A stretch of DNA of 64,000 nt, from positions 133,869,252 through 133,933,251 of the forward strand of contig NC_134364.1 in assembly GCF_048569485.1 (NCBI RefSeq). The letters run 5' to 3'. Both the position numbers and the translations under genes were made by a program. The notes under the pieces were generated by a model. That model made no database searches. It was not told the origin of the DNA and saw nothing but the letters and a program-made list of their open reading frames with translations. Source of the DNA: Anomaloglossus baeobatrachus (lineage: Eukaryota; Chordata; Amphibia; Anura; Aromobatidae). Of this stretch, positions 1 through 15,000 are shown one piece after another (position 1 is the stretch's first letter; the number at the start of each line of letters is the position of its first letter).

Positions 1-3000
1 ATATATACAGTATACAGAGACCCCGCAGTGACCGGACGTCTCCTGCACCATTACAGGGGTCACATATACAGTATACAGAGACCCCGCAGTGACCGGACGT
101 CTCCTGCACCATTACTGGGGTCATATATACAGTATACAGAGACCCCGCAGTGACCGGACGTCTCCTGCACCATTACAGGGGTCATATATACAGTATACAG
201 AGACCCCGCAGTGACCGGACGTCTCCTGCACCATTACAGGGGTCATATATACAGTATACAGAGACCCCGCAGTGACCGGACGTCTCCTGCACCATTACAG
301 GGGTCACATATACAGTATACAGAGACCCCGCAGTGACCGGACGTCTCCTGCACCATTACAGGGGTCACATATACAGTATACAGAGACCTCGCAGTGACCG
401 GACGTCTCCTGCACCATTACAGGGGTCATATATACAGTATACAGAGACCCCGCAGTGACCGGACGTCTCCTGCACCATTACAGGGGTCACATATACAGTA
501 TACAGAGACCCCGCAGTGACCGGACGTCTCCTGCACCATTACAGGGGTCATATATACAGTATACAGAGACCCCGCAGTGACCGGACGTCTCCTGCACCAT
601 TACAGGGGTCATATATACAGTATACAGAGACCCCGCAGTGACCGGACGTCTCCTGCACCATTACAGGGGTCACATATACAGTATACAGAGACCCCGCAGT
701 GACCGGACGTCTCCTGCACCATTACAGGGGTCAAATATACAGATTACAGAGACCCCGCAGTGACCGGACGTCTCCTGCACCATTACAGGGGTCACATATA
801 CAGTATACAGAGACCCCGCAGTGACCGGACGTCTCCTGCACCATTACAGCGCTCAAATATACAGTATACAGAGGCCCCGCAGTGACCGGACGTCTCCTGC
901 ACCATTACAGGGGTCACATATACAGTATACAGAGACCCCGCAGTGACCGGACGTCTCCTGCACCATTACAGGGGTCACATATACAGTATACAGAGACCCC
1001 GCAGTAACCGGACGTCTCCTGCACCATTACAGGGGTCACATATACAGTATACAGAGACCCCGCAGTAACCGGACGTCTCCTGCACCATTACAGGGGTCAC
1101 ATATACAGTATACAGAGACCCCGCAGTGACCGGACGTCTCCTGCACCATTACAGGGGTCACATATACAGTATACAGAGACCCCGCAGTGACCGGACGTCT
1201 CCTGCACCATTACAGGGGTCATATATACAGTATACAGAGACCCCGCAGTGACCGGACGTCTCCTGCACCATTACAGGGGTCATATATACAGTATACAGAG
1301 ACCCCGCAGTGACCGGACGTCTCCTGTACCATTACAGGGGTCAAATATACAGTATACAGAGACCCCGCAGTGACCGGACGTCTCCTGCACCATTACAGGG
1401 GTCAAATATACAGTATACAGAGACCCCGCAGTGACCGGACGTCTCCTGCACCATTACAGGGGTCATATATACAGTATACAGAGACCCCGCAGTGACCGGA
1501 CGTCTCCTGCACCATTACAGGGGTCACATATACAGTATACAGAGACCCCGCAGTGACCGGACGTCTCCTGCACCATTACAGGGGTCAAATATACAGTATA
1601 CAGAGGCCCCGCAGTGACCGGACGTCTCCTGCACCATTACAGGGGTCACATATACAGTATACAGAGAACCCGCAGTGACCGGACGTCTCCTGCTCCATTA
1701 CAGGGGTCATATATACAGTATACAGAGACCCCGCAGTGACCGGACGTCTCCTGCACCATTACAGGGGTCATATATACAGTATACAGAGACCCCGCAGTGA
1801 CCGGACGTCTCCTGCACCATTACAGGGGTCACATATACAGTATACAGAGACCCCGCAGTGACCGGACGTCTCCTGCACCATTACAGGGGTCACATATACA
1901 GTATACAGAGACCCCGCAGTGACCGGACGTCTCCTGCACCATTACAGGGGTCACATATTCAGTATACAGAGACCCCGCAGTAACCGGACGTCTCCTGCAC
2001 CATTACAGGGGTCACATATACAGTATACAGAGACCCCGCAGTGACCGGACGTCTCCTGCACCATTACAGGGGTCATATATACAGTATACAGAGACCCCGC
2101 AGTGACCGGACGTCTCCTGCACCATTACAGGGGTCACATATACAGTATACAGAGACCCCGCAGTGACCGGACGTCTCCTGTACCATTACAGGGGTCAAAT
2201 ATACAGTATACAGAGACCCCGCAGTGACCGGACGTCTCCTGCACCATTACAGGGGTCAAATATACAGTATACAGAGACCCCGCAGTGACCGGACGTCTCC
2301 TGCACCATTACAGGGGTCATATATACAGTATACAGAGACCCCGCAGTGACCGGACGTCTCCTGCACCATTACTGGGGTCACATATACAGTATACAGAGAC
2401 CCCGCAGTGACCGGACGACTCCTGCACCATTACAGGGGTCACATATACAGTATACAGAGGCCCCGCAGTGACCGGACGTCTCCTGCACCATTACAGGGGT
2501 CACATATACAGTATACAGAGACCCCGCAGTGACCGGACGTCTCCTGCACCATTACTGGGGTCATATATACAGTATACAGAGACCCCGCAGTGACCGGACG
2601 TCTCCTGCACCATTACTGGGGTCATATATACAGTATACAGAGACCCCGCAGTGACCGGACGTCTCCTGCACCATTACAGGGGTCATATATACAGTATACA
2701 GAGACCCCGCAGTGACCGGACGTCTCCTGCTCCATTACAGGGGTCACATATACAGTATACAGAGACCCCGCAGTGACCGGACGTCTCCTGCACCATTACA
2801 GGGGTCACATATACAGTATACAGAGACCCCGCAGTGACCGGACGTCTCCTGCACCATTACTGGGGTCATATACACAGTATACAGAGACCCCGCAGTGACC
2901 GGACGTCTCCTGCACCATTACTGGGGTCACATATACAGTATACAGAGACCCCGCAGTGACCGGACGTCTACTGCACCATTACAGGGGTCATATATACAGA

Positions 3001-6000
3001 ATACAGAGACCCCGCAGTGACCGGACGTCTCCTGCACCATTACAGGGGTCATATATACAGTATACAGAGACCCCGCAGTGACCGGACGTCTCCTGCACCA
3101 TTACAGGGGTCATATATACAGTATACAGAGACCCCGCAGTGATCGGACGTCTCCTGCACCATTACAGGGGTCATATATACAGTATACAGAGACCCCGCAG
3201 TGACCGGACGTCTCCTGCACCATTACAGGGGTCATATATACAGTATACAGAAACCCCGCAGTGATCGGACGTCTCCTGCACCATTACAGGGGTCATATAT
3301 ACAGTATACAGAGACCCCACAGTGACCGGACGTCTCCTGCACCATTACTGGGGTCATATATACAGTATACAGAGACCCCGCAGTGACCGGACGTCTCCTG
3401 CACCATTACAGGGGTCATATATACAGTATACAGAGACCCCGCAGTGACCGGACGTCTCCTGCACCATTACAGGGGTCATATATACAGTATACAGAGACCC
3501 CGCAGTGACCGGACGTCTCCTGCACCATTACAGGGGTCTTATATACAGTATACAGAGACCCCGCAGTGACCGGACGTCTCCTGTACCATTACTGGGGTCA
3601 TATATACAGTATACAGAGACCCCGCAGTGACCGGACGTCTCCTGCACCATTACAGGGGTCATATATACAGTATACAGAGACCCCGCAGTGACCGGACGTC
3701 TCCTGCACCATTACAGGGGTCACATATACAGTATACAGAGACCCCGCAGTGACCGGACGTCTCCTGCACCATTACAGGGGTCATATATACAGTATACAGA
3801 GACCCCGCAGTGACCGGACGTCTCCTGCACCATTACAGGGGTCTTATATACAGTATACAGAGACCCCGCAGTGACCGGACGTCTCCTGTACCATTACTGG
3901 GGTCATATATACAGTATACAGAGACCCCGCAGTGACCGGACGTCTCCTGCACCATTACAGGGGTCATATATACAGTATACAGAGACCCCGCAGTGACCGG
4001 ACGTCTCCTGCACCATTACAGGGGTCACATATACAGTATACAGAGACCCCGCAGTGACCGGACGTCTCCTGCACCATTACAGGGGTCACATATACAGTAT
4101 ATAGAGGCCCCGCAGTGACCGGACATCTCCTGCACCATTACAGGGGTCTTATATACAGTATACAGAGACCCCGCAGTGACCGGACGTCTCCTGCACCATT
4201 ACAGGGGTCATATATACAGTATACAGAGACCCCGCAGTGACCGGACATCTCCTGCACCATTACAGGGGTCTTATATACAGTATACAGAGACCCCGCAGTG
4301 ACCGGACGTCTCCTGCACCATTACAGGGGTCATATATACAGTATACAGAGACCCCGCAGTGACCGGACGTCTCCTGCACCATTACAGGGGTCTTATATAC
4401 AGTATACAGAGACCCCGCAGTGACCGGACGTCTCCTGCACCATTACAGGGGTCATATATACAGTATACAGAGACCCCGCAGTGACCGGACATCTCCTGCA
4501 CCATTACAGGGGTCATATACACAGTATACAGAGACCCCGCAGTGACCGGACGTCTCCTGCACCATTACTGGGGTCACATATACAGTATACAGAGACCCCG
4601 CAGTGACCGGACGTCTCCTGCACCATTACAGTTGTCATATATACAGTATACAGAGACCCCGCAGTGACCGGACATCTCCTGCACCATTACAGGGGTTATA
4701 TATACAGTATACAGAGACCCCGCAGTGACCGGACATCTCCTGCACCATTACAGGGGTCATATATACAGTATACAGAGACCCCGCAGTGACCGGACGACTC
4801 CTGCACCATTACAGGGGTCATATATACAGTATACAGAGACCCCGCAGTGACCGGACGACTCCTGCACCATAACAGGGTCATATATACAGTATACAGAGAC
4901 CCCGCAGTGACCGGACGTCTCCTGCACCATTACAGGGGTCACATATACAGTATACAGAGACCCCGCAGTGACCGGACGTCTCCTGCACCATTTCAGGGGT
5001 CACATATACAGTATACAGAGACCCCGCAGTGACCGGACGTCTCCTGCACCATTACTGGGGTCATATATACAGTATACAGAGACCCCGCAGTGACCGGACG
5101 TCTCCTGCACCATTACAGGGGTCATATATACAGTATACAGTGACCCCGCAGTGACCGGACGTCTCCTGCACCATTACAGGGGTCATATATACAGTATACA
5201 GAGACCCCGCAGTGACCGGACGTCTCCTGCACCATTACAGGGGTCATATACACAGTATACAGAGACCCCGCAGAGACCGGACATCTCCTGCACCATTATA
5301 GGGGTCACATATACAGTATACAGAGACCCCGCAGTGACCGGTCGACTCCTGCACCATTACAGGGGTCACATATACAGTATACAGAGACCCCGCAGTGACC
5401 GGACGTCTCCTGCACCATTACAGGGGTCACATATACAGTATACAGAGACCCCGCAGTGACCGGACGTCTCCTGCACCATTACTGGGGTCACATATACAGT
5501 ATACAGAGACCCCGCAGTGACCGGACGTCGCCTGCACCATTACAGGGGTCACATATACAGTATACAGAGATCCCCGCAGTGACCGGACGTCTCCTGCACC
5601 ATTACAGGGGTCATATATACAGTATACAGAGACCCCGCAGTGACCGGACGTCTCCTGCACCATTACAGGGGTCATATATACAGTATACAGAGACCCCGCA
5701 GTGACCGGACGTCTCCTGCACCATTACAGGGGTCACATATACAGTATACAGAGACCCCGCAGTGACCGGTCGACTCCTGCACCATTACAGGGGTCACATA
5801 TACAGTATACAGAGACCCCGCAGTGACCGGACGTCTCCTGCACCATTACAGGGGTCACATATACAGTATACAGAGACCCCGCAGTGACCGGACGTCTCCT
5901 GCACCATTACTGGGGTCACATATACAGTATACAGAGACCCCGCAGTGACCAGACGTCTCCTGCACCATTACAGGGGTCATATATACAGTATACAGAGACC

Positions 6001-9000
6001 CCGCAATGACCGGACGTCTCCTGCACCATTACAGGGGTCACATATACAGTATACAGAGACCCCGCAGTGACCGGACGTCTCCTGCACCATTACAGGGGTC
6101 ACATATACAGTATACAGAGACCCCGCAGTGACCGGACGTCTCCTGCACCATTACAGGGGTCATATATACAGTATACAGAGACCCCGCAGTGACCGGACGT
6201 CTCCTGCACCATTACAGGGGTCACATATACAGTATACAGAGACCCCGCAGTGACCGGACGTCTCCTGCACCATTACAGGGGTAACATATACAGTATACAG
6301 AGACCCCGCAGTGACCGGACGTCTCCTGCACCATTACAGGGGTCATATATACAGTATACAGAGACCCCGCAGTGACCGGACGTCTCCTGCACCATTACAG
6401 GGGTCATATATACAGAATACAGAGATACCGCAGTGACCGGACGTCTCCTGCACCATTACAGGGGTCATATATACAGTATACAGAGACCCCGCAGTGACCG
6501 GACGTCTCCTGCACCATTACTGGGGTCACATATACAGTATACAGAGACCCCGCAGTGACCGGACGTCTCCTGTACCATTATAGGGGTCACATATACAGTA
6601 TACAGAGACCCCGCAGTGACCGGACGTCTCCTGCACCATTACTGGGGTCATATATACAGTATACAGAGACCCCGCAGTGACCGGACGTCTCCTGTACCAT
6701 TATAGGGGTCACATATACAGTATACAGAGACCCCGCAGTGACCGGACGTCTCCTGCACCATTACTGGGGTCATATATACAGTATACAGAGACCCCGCAGT
6801 GACCGGACGTCTCCTGCACCATTACAGGGGTCACATATACAGTATACAGAGACCCCGCAGTGACCGGACGTCTCCTGCACCATTACAGGGGTCACATATA
6901 CAGTATACAGAGACCCCGCAGTGACCGGTCGACTCCTGCACCATTACAGGGGTCACATATACAGTATACAGAGACCCCGCAGTGACCGGACGTCTCCTGC
7001 ACCATTACAGGGGTCACATATACAGTATACAGAGACCCCGCAGTGACCGGACGTCTCCTGCACCGTTACAGGGGTCACATATACAGTATACAGAGACCCC
7101 GCAATGACCGGACGTCTCCTGCACCATTACAGGGGTCATATATACAGTATACAGAGACCCCGCAGTGACCGGACGTCTCCTGCACCATTACTGGGGTCAC
7201 ATATACAGTATACAGAGACCCTGCAGTGACCGGACGTCTCCTGCACCCTTACAGGGGTCATATATACAGTATACAGAGACCCCGCAGTGACCGGACGTCT
7301 CCTGCACCATTACAGGGGTCACATATACAGTATACAGAGACCCCGCAGTGACCGGACGACTCCTGCACCATTACTGGGGTTATAAATACAGTATACAGAG
7401 ACCCCGCAGTGACCGGACGTCTCCTGCACCATTACAGGGGTCATATATACAGTATACAGAGACCCCGCAGTGACCGGACGTCTCCTGTACCATTACTGGG
7501 GTCATATATACAGTATACAGAGACCCCGCAGTGACCGGACGTCTCCTGCACCATTACAGGGGTCATATATACAGTATACAGAGACCCCGCAGTGACCGGA
7601 CGTCTCCTGCACCATTACAGGGGTCATATATACAGTATACAGAGACCCCGCAGTGACCGGACGTCTCCTGCACCATTACTAGGGTCACATATACAGTATA
7701 CAGAGACCCCGCAGTGACCGGACGTCTCCTGCACCATTACAGGGGTCATATATACAGTATACAGAGACCCCGCAGTGACCGGACGTCTCCTGCACCATTA
7801 CAGGGGTCATATATACAGTATACAGAGACCCCGCAGTGACCGGACGTCTCCTGCACCATTACAGGGGTCACATATACAGTATACAGAGACCCCGCAGTGA
7901 CCGGACGTCTCCTGCACCATTACAGGGGTCACATATACAGTATACAGAGACCCCGCAGTGACCGGTCGACTCCTGCACCATTACAGGGGTCACATATACA
8001 GTATACAGAGACCCCGCAGTGACCGGACGTCTCCTGCACCATTACAGGGGTCACATATACAGTATACAGAGACCCCGCAGTGACCGGACGTCTCCTGCAC
8101 CGTTACAGGGGTCACATATACAGTATACAGAGACCCCGCAATGACCGGACGTCTCCTGCACCATTACAGGGGTCATATATACAGTATACAGAGACCCCGC
8201 AGTGACCGGACGTCTCCTGCACCATTACTGGGGTCACATATACAGTATACAGAGACCCTGCAGTGACCGGACGTCTCCTGCACCCTTACAGGGGTCATAT
8301 ATACAGTATACAGAGACCCCGCAGTGACCGGACGTCTCCTGCACCATTACAGGGGTCATATATACAGTATACAGAGACCCCGCAGTGACCGGACGACTCC
8401 TGCACCATTACTGGGGTTATAAATACAGTATACAGAGACCCCGCAGTGACCGGACGTCTCCTGCACCATTACAGGGGTCATATATACAGTATACAGAGAC
8501 CCCGCAGTGACCGGACGTCTCCTGCACCATTACAGGGGTCATATATACAGTATACAGAGACCCCGCAGTGACCGGACGTCTCCTGCACCATTACTAGGGT
8601 CACATATACAGTATACAGAGACCCCGCAGTGACCGGACGTCTCCTGCACCATTACAGGGGTCATATATACAGTATACAGAGACCCCGCAGTGACCGGACG
8701 TCTCCTGCACCATTACAGGGGTCATATATACAGTATACAGAGACCCCGCAGTGACCGGACGTCTCCTGCACCATTACTAGGGTCACATATACAGTATACA
8801 GAGACCCTGCAGTGACCGGACGTCTCCTGCACCATTACAGGGGTCACATATACAGTATACAGAGACCCCGCAGTGACCGGACGTCTCCTGCACCATTACA
8901 GGGGTCACATATACAGTATACAGAGACCCCGCAGTGACCGGACGTCTCCTGCACCATTACTGGGGTCATATACACAGTATACAGAGACCCCGCAGTGACC

Positions 9001-12000
9001 GGACGTCTCCTGCACCATTACTGGGGTCACATATACAGTATACAGAGACCCCGCAGTGACCGGACGTCTCCTGCACCATTACAGGGGTCATATATACAGT
9101 ATACAGAGACCCCGCAGTGACCGGACGTCTCCTGCACCATTACAGGGGTCATATATACAGTATACAGAGACCCCGCAGTGACCGGACGTCTCCTGCACCA
9201 TTACAGGGGTCATATATACAGTATACAGAGACCCCGCAGTGACCGGACGTCTCCTGCACCATTACTGGGGTCATATATACAGTATACAGAGACCCCGCAG
9301 TGACCGGACGTCTCCTGCACCATTACAGGGGTCACATATACAGTATACAGAGACCCCGCAGTGACCGGACGTCTCCTGCACCATTATAGGGGTCATAAAT
9401 ACAGTATACAGAGACCCCGCAGTGACCGGACGTCTCCTGTACCATTACAGGGGTCATATATACAGTATACAGAGACCCCGCAGTGACCGGACGTCTCCTG
9501 CTCCATTACAGGGGTCACATATACAGTATACAGAGACCCCGCAGTGACCGGACGTCTCCTGCACCATTACAGGGGTCACATATACAGTATACAGAGACCC
9601 CGCAGTGACCGGACGTCTCCTGCACCATTACTGGGGTCATATACACAGTATACAGAGACCCCGCAGTGACCGGACGTCTCCTGCACCATTACTGGGGTCA
9701 CATATACAGTATACAGAGACCCCGCAGTGACCGGACGTCTACTGCACCATTACAGGGGTCATATATACAGAATACAGAGACCCCGCAGTGACCGGACGTC
9801 TCCTGCACCATTACAGGGGTCATATATACAGTATACAGAGACCCCGCAGTGACCGGACGTCTCCTGCACCATTACAGGGGTCACATATACAGTATACAGA
9901 GACCCCGCAGTGACCGGACGTCTCCTGCACCATTACAGGGGTCACATATACAGTATACAGAGACCCCGCAGTGACCGGACGTCTCCTGCACCATTACAGG
10001 GGTAATATATACAGTATACAGAGACCCCGCAGTGACCGGACGTCTCCTGCACCATTACAGGGGTCATATATACAGTATACAGAGACCCCGCAGTGACCGG
10101 ACGTCTCCTGCACCATTACAGGGGTAATATATACAGTATACAGAGACCCCGCAGTGACCGGACGTCTCCTGCACCATTACAGGGGTCACATATACAGTAT
10201 ACAGAGACCCCGCAGTGACCGGACGTCTCCTGCACCATTACAGGGGTCATATATACAGTATACAGAGACCCCGCAGTGATCGGACGTCTCCTGCACCATT
10301 ACAGGGGTCATATATACAGTATACAGAGACCCCACAGTGACCGGACGTCTCCTGCACCATTACTGGGGTCATATATACAGTATACAGAGACCCCGCAGTG
10401 ACCGGACGTCTCCTGCACCATTACAGGGGTCATATATACAGTATACAGAGACCCCGCAGTGACCGGACGTCTCCTGCACCATTACAGGGGTCATGTATAC
10501 AGTATACAGAGACCCCGCAGTGACCGGACGTCTCCTGCACCATTACAGGGGTCATATATACAGTATACAGAGACCCCACAGTGACCGGACGTCTCCTGCA
10601 CCATTACTGGGGTCATATATACAGTATACAGAGACCCCGCAGTGACCGGACGTCTCCTGCACCATTACAGGGGTCATATATACAGTATACAGAGACCCCG
10701 CAGTGACCGGACGTCTCCTGCACCATTACAGGGGTCATATATACAGTATACAGAGACCCCGCAGTGACCGGACGTCTCCTGCACCATTACAGGGGTCTTA
10801 TATACAGTATACAGAGACCCCGCAGTGACCGGACGTCTCCTGCACCATTACTGGGGTCATATATACAGTATACAGAGACCCCGCAGTGACCGGACGTCTC
10901 CTGTACCATTACAGGGGTCCCATATACAGTATACAGAGACCCCGCAGTGACCAGACGTCTCCTGCACCATTACTGGGGTCATATATACAGTATACAGAGA
11001 CCCCGCAGTGACCGGACGTCTCCTGCACCATTACAGGGATCATATATACAGTATACAGAGACCCCGCAGTGACCGGACGTCTCCTGCACCATTACAGGGG
11101 TCACATATACAGTATACAGAGACCCCGCAGTGACCGGACGTCTCCTGCACCATTACTGGGGTCATATATACAGTATACAGTGACCCCGCAGTGACCGGAC
11201 GTCTCCTGCACCATTACAGGGGTCACATATACAGTATACAGAGACCCCGCAGTGACCGGACGTCTCCTGCACCATTACAGGGGTCATATATACAGTATAC
11301 AGAGACCCCGCAGTGACCGGACGTCTCCTGCACCATTACAGGGGTCATATACACAGTATACAGAGACCCCGCAGAGACCGGACATCTCCTGCACCATTAT
11401 AGGGGTCACATATACAGTATACAGAGACCCCGCAGTGACCGGACGTCTCCTGCACCATTACAGGGGTCATATATACAGTATACAGAGACCCCGCAGTGAC
11501 CGGACGTCTCCTGCACCATTACTGGGGTCACATATACAGTATACAGTGACCCCGCAGTGACCGGACATCTCCTGCACCATTACAGGGGTCATATATACAG
11601 TATACAGAGACCCCGCAGTGACCGGACATCTCCTGCACCATTACAGGGGTCATATATACAGTATACAGAGACCCCGCAGTGACCGGACGTCTCCTGCACC
11701 ATTACAGGGGTCATATATACAGTATACAGAGACCCCGCAGTGACCGGACGACTCCTGCACCATAACAGGGTCATATATACAGTATACAGAGACCCCGCAG
11801 TGACCGGACGTCTCCTGCACCATTACAGGGGTCACATATACAGTATACAGAGACCCCGCAGTGACCGGTCGACTCCTGCACCATTACAGGGGTCACATAT
11901 ACAGTATACAGAGACCCCGCAGTGACCGGACGTCTCCTGCACCATTACAGGGGTCACATATACAGTATACAGAGACCCCGCAGTGACCGGACGTCTCCTG

Positions 12001-15000
12001 CACCATTACTGGGGTCACATATACAGTATACAGAGACCCCGCAGTGACCAGACGTCTCCTGCACCATTACAGGGGTCATATATACAGTATACAGAGACCC
12101 CGCAGTGACCGGACGTCTCCTGCACCATTACAGGGGTAACATATACAGTATACAGAGACCCCGCAGTGACCGGACGTCTCCTGCACCATTACAGGGGTCA
12201 TATATACAGTATACAGAGACCCCGCAGTGACCGGACGTCTCCTGCACCATTACAGGGGTCATATATACAGTATACAGAGACCCCGCAGTGACCGGACGTC
12301 TCCTGCACCATTACAGGGGTCACATATACAGTATACAGAGACCCCGCAGTGACCGGACGTCTCCTGCACCATTACAGGGGTCACATATACAGTATACAGA
12401 GACCCCGCAGTGACCGGTCGACTCCTGCACCATTACAGGGGTCACATATACAGTATACAGAGACCCCGCAGTGACCGGACGTCTCCTGCACCATTACAGG
12501 GGTCACATATACAGTATACAGAGACCCCGCAGTGACCGGACGTCTCCTGCACCGTTACAGGGGTCACATATACAGTATACAGAGACCCCGCAATGACCGG
12601 ACGTCTCCTGCACCATTACAGGGGTCATATATACAGTATACAGAGACCCCGCAGTGACCGGACGTCTCCTGCACCATTACTGGGGTCACATATACAGTAT
12701 ACAGAGACCCCGCAGTGACTGGACGTCTCCTGCACCATTACAGGGGTCACATATACAGTATGCAGAGACCCCGCAGTGACCGGACGTCTCCTGCACCATT
12801 ACAGGGGTCACATATACAGTATACAGAGACCCCGCAGTGACCGGACGTCTCCTGCACCATTACAGGGGTCATATATACAGTATACAGAGACCCCGCAGTG
12901 ACCGGACGTCTCCTGCACCATTACAGGGGTCATATATACAGTATACAGAGACCCCGCAGTGACCGGACGCCTCCTGCACCATTACTGGGGTCATATATAC
13001 AGTATACAGAGACCCTGCAGTGACCGGACGTCTCCTGCACCCTTACAGGGGTCATATATACAGTATACAGAGACCCCGCAGTGACCGGACGTCTCCTGCA
13101 CCATTACAGGGGTCACATATACAGTATACAGAGACCCCGCAGTGACCGGACGACTCCTGCACCATTACTGGGGTTATAAATACAGTATACAGAGACCCCG
13201 CAGTGACCGGACGTCTCCTGCACCATTACAGGGGTCATATATACAGTATACAGAGACCCCGCAGTGACCGGACGTCTCCTGCACCATTACAGGGGTCATA
13301 TATACAGTATACAGAGACCCCGCAGTGACCGGACGTCTCCTGCACCATTACTAGGGTCACATATACAGTATACAGAGACCCCGCAGTGACCGGACGTCTC
13401 CTGCACCATTACAGGGGTCACATATACAGTATACAGAGACCCCGCAGTGACCGGACGTCTCCTGCACCATTACAGGGGTCACATATACAGTATACAGAGA
13501 CCCCGCAGTGACCGGACGTCTCCTGCACCATTACAGGGGTCATATATACAGTATACAGAGACCCCGCAGTGACCGGACGTCTCCTGCACCATTACAGGGG
13601 TCACATATACAGTATAGAGAGACCCCGCAGTGACCGGACGTCTCCTGCACCATTACAGGGGTCATATATACAGTATACAGAGACCCCGCAGTGACCGGAC
13701 GTCTCCTGCACCATTACTGGGGTCATATATACAGTATACAGAGACCCCGCAGTGACCGGACGTCTCCTGCACCATTACAGGGGTCATATATACAGTATAC
13801 AGAGACCCCGCAGTGACCGTACGTCTCCTGCACCATTACAGGGGTCACATATACAGTATACAGAGACCCCGCAGTGACCGGACATCTCCTGCACCATTAC
13901 AGGGGTCACATATACAGTATACAGAGACCCCGCAGTGATCGGACGTCTCCTGCACCATTACAGGGGTCATATATACAGTATACAGAGACCCCGCAGTGAC
14001 CGGACGTCTCCTGCACCATTACTGGGGTCATATATACAGTATACAGAGACCCCGCAGTGACCGGACGTCTCCTGCACCATTACAGGGGTCATATATACAG
14101 TATACAGAGACCCCGCAGTGACCGGACGTCTCCTGCACCATTACAGGGGTCACATATACAGTATACAGAGACCCCGCAGTGACCGGACGTCTCCTGCACC
14201 ATTACTGGGGTCATATATACAGTATACAGAGACCCCGCAGTGACCGGACGTCTCCTGCACCATTACAGGGGTCATATATACAGTATACAGAGACCCCGCA
14301 GTGACCGGACGTCTCCTGCACCATTACAGGGGTCACATATACAGTATACAGAGACCCCGCAGTGACCGGACGTCTCCTGCACCATTACAGGGGTCATATA
14401 TACAGTATACAGAGACCCCGCAGTGACCGGACGTCTCCTGCACCATTACAGGGGTCATATACACAGTATACAGAGACCCCGCAGAGACCGGACATCTCCT
14501 GCACCATTACTGGGGTCACATATACAGTATACAGTGACCCCGCAGTGACCGGACATCTCCTGCACCATTACAGGGGTCATATATACAGTATACAGAGACC
14601 CCGCAGTGACCGGACATCTCCTGCACCATTACAGGGGTCATATATACAGTATACAGAGACCCCGCAGTGACCGGACGACTCCTGCACCATAACAGGGTCA
14701 TATATACAGTATACAGAGACCCCGCAGTGACCGGACGTCTCCTGCACCATTACAGGGGTCACATATACAGTATACAGAGACCCCGCAGTGACCGGACGTC
14801 TCCTGCACCATTACAGGGGTCACATATACAGTATACAGAGACCCCGCAGTGACCGGTCGACTCCTGCACCATTACAGGGGTCACATATACAGTATACAGA
14901 GACCCCGCAGTGACCGGACGTCTCCTGCACCATTACAGGGGTCACATATACAGTATACAGAGACCCCGCAGTGACCAGACGTCTCCTGCACCATTACAGG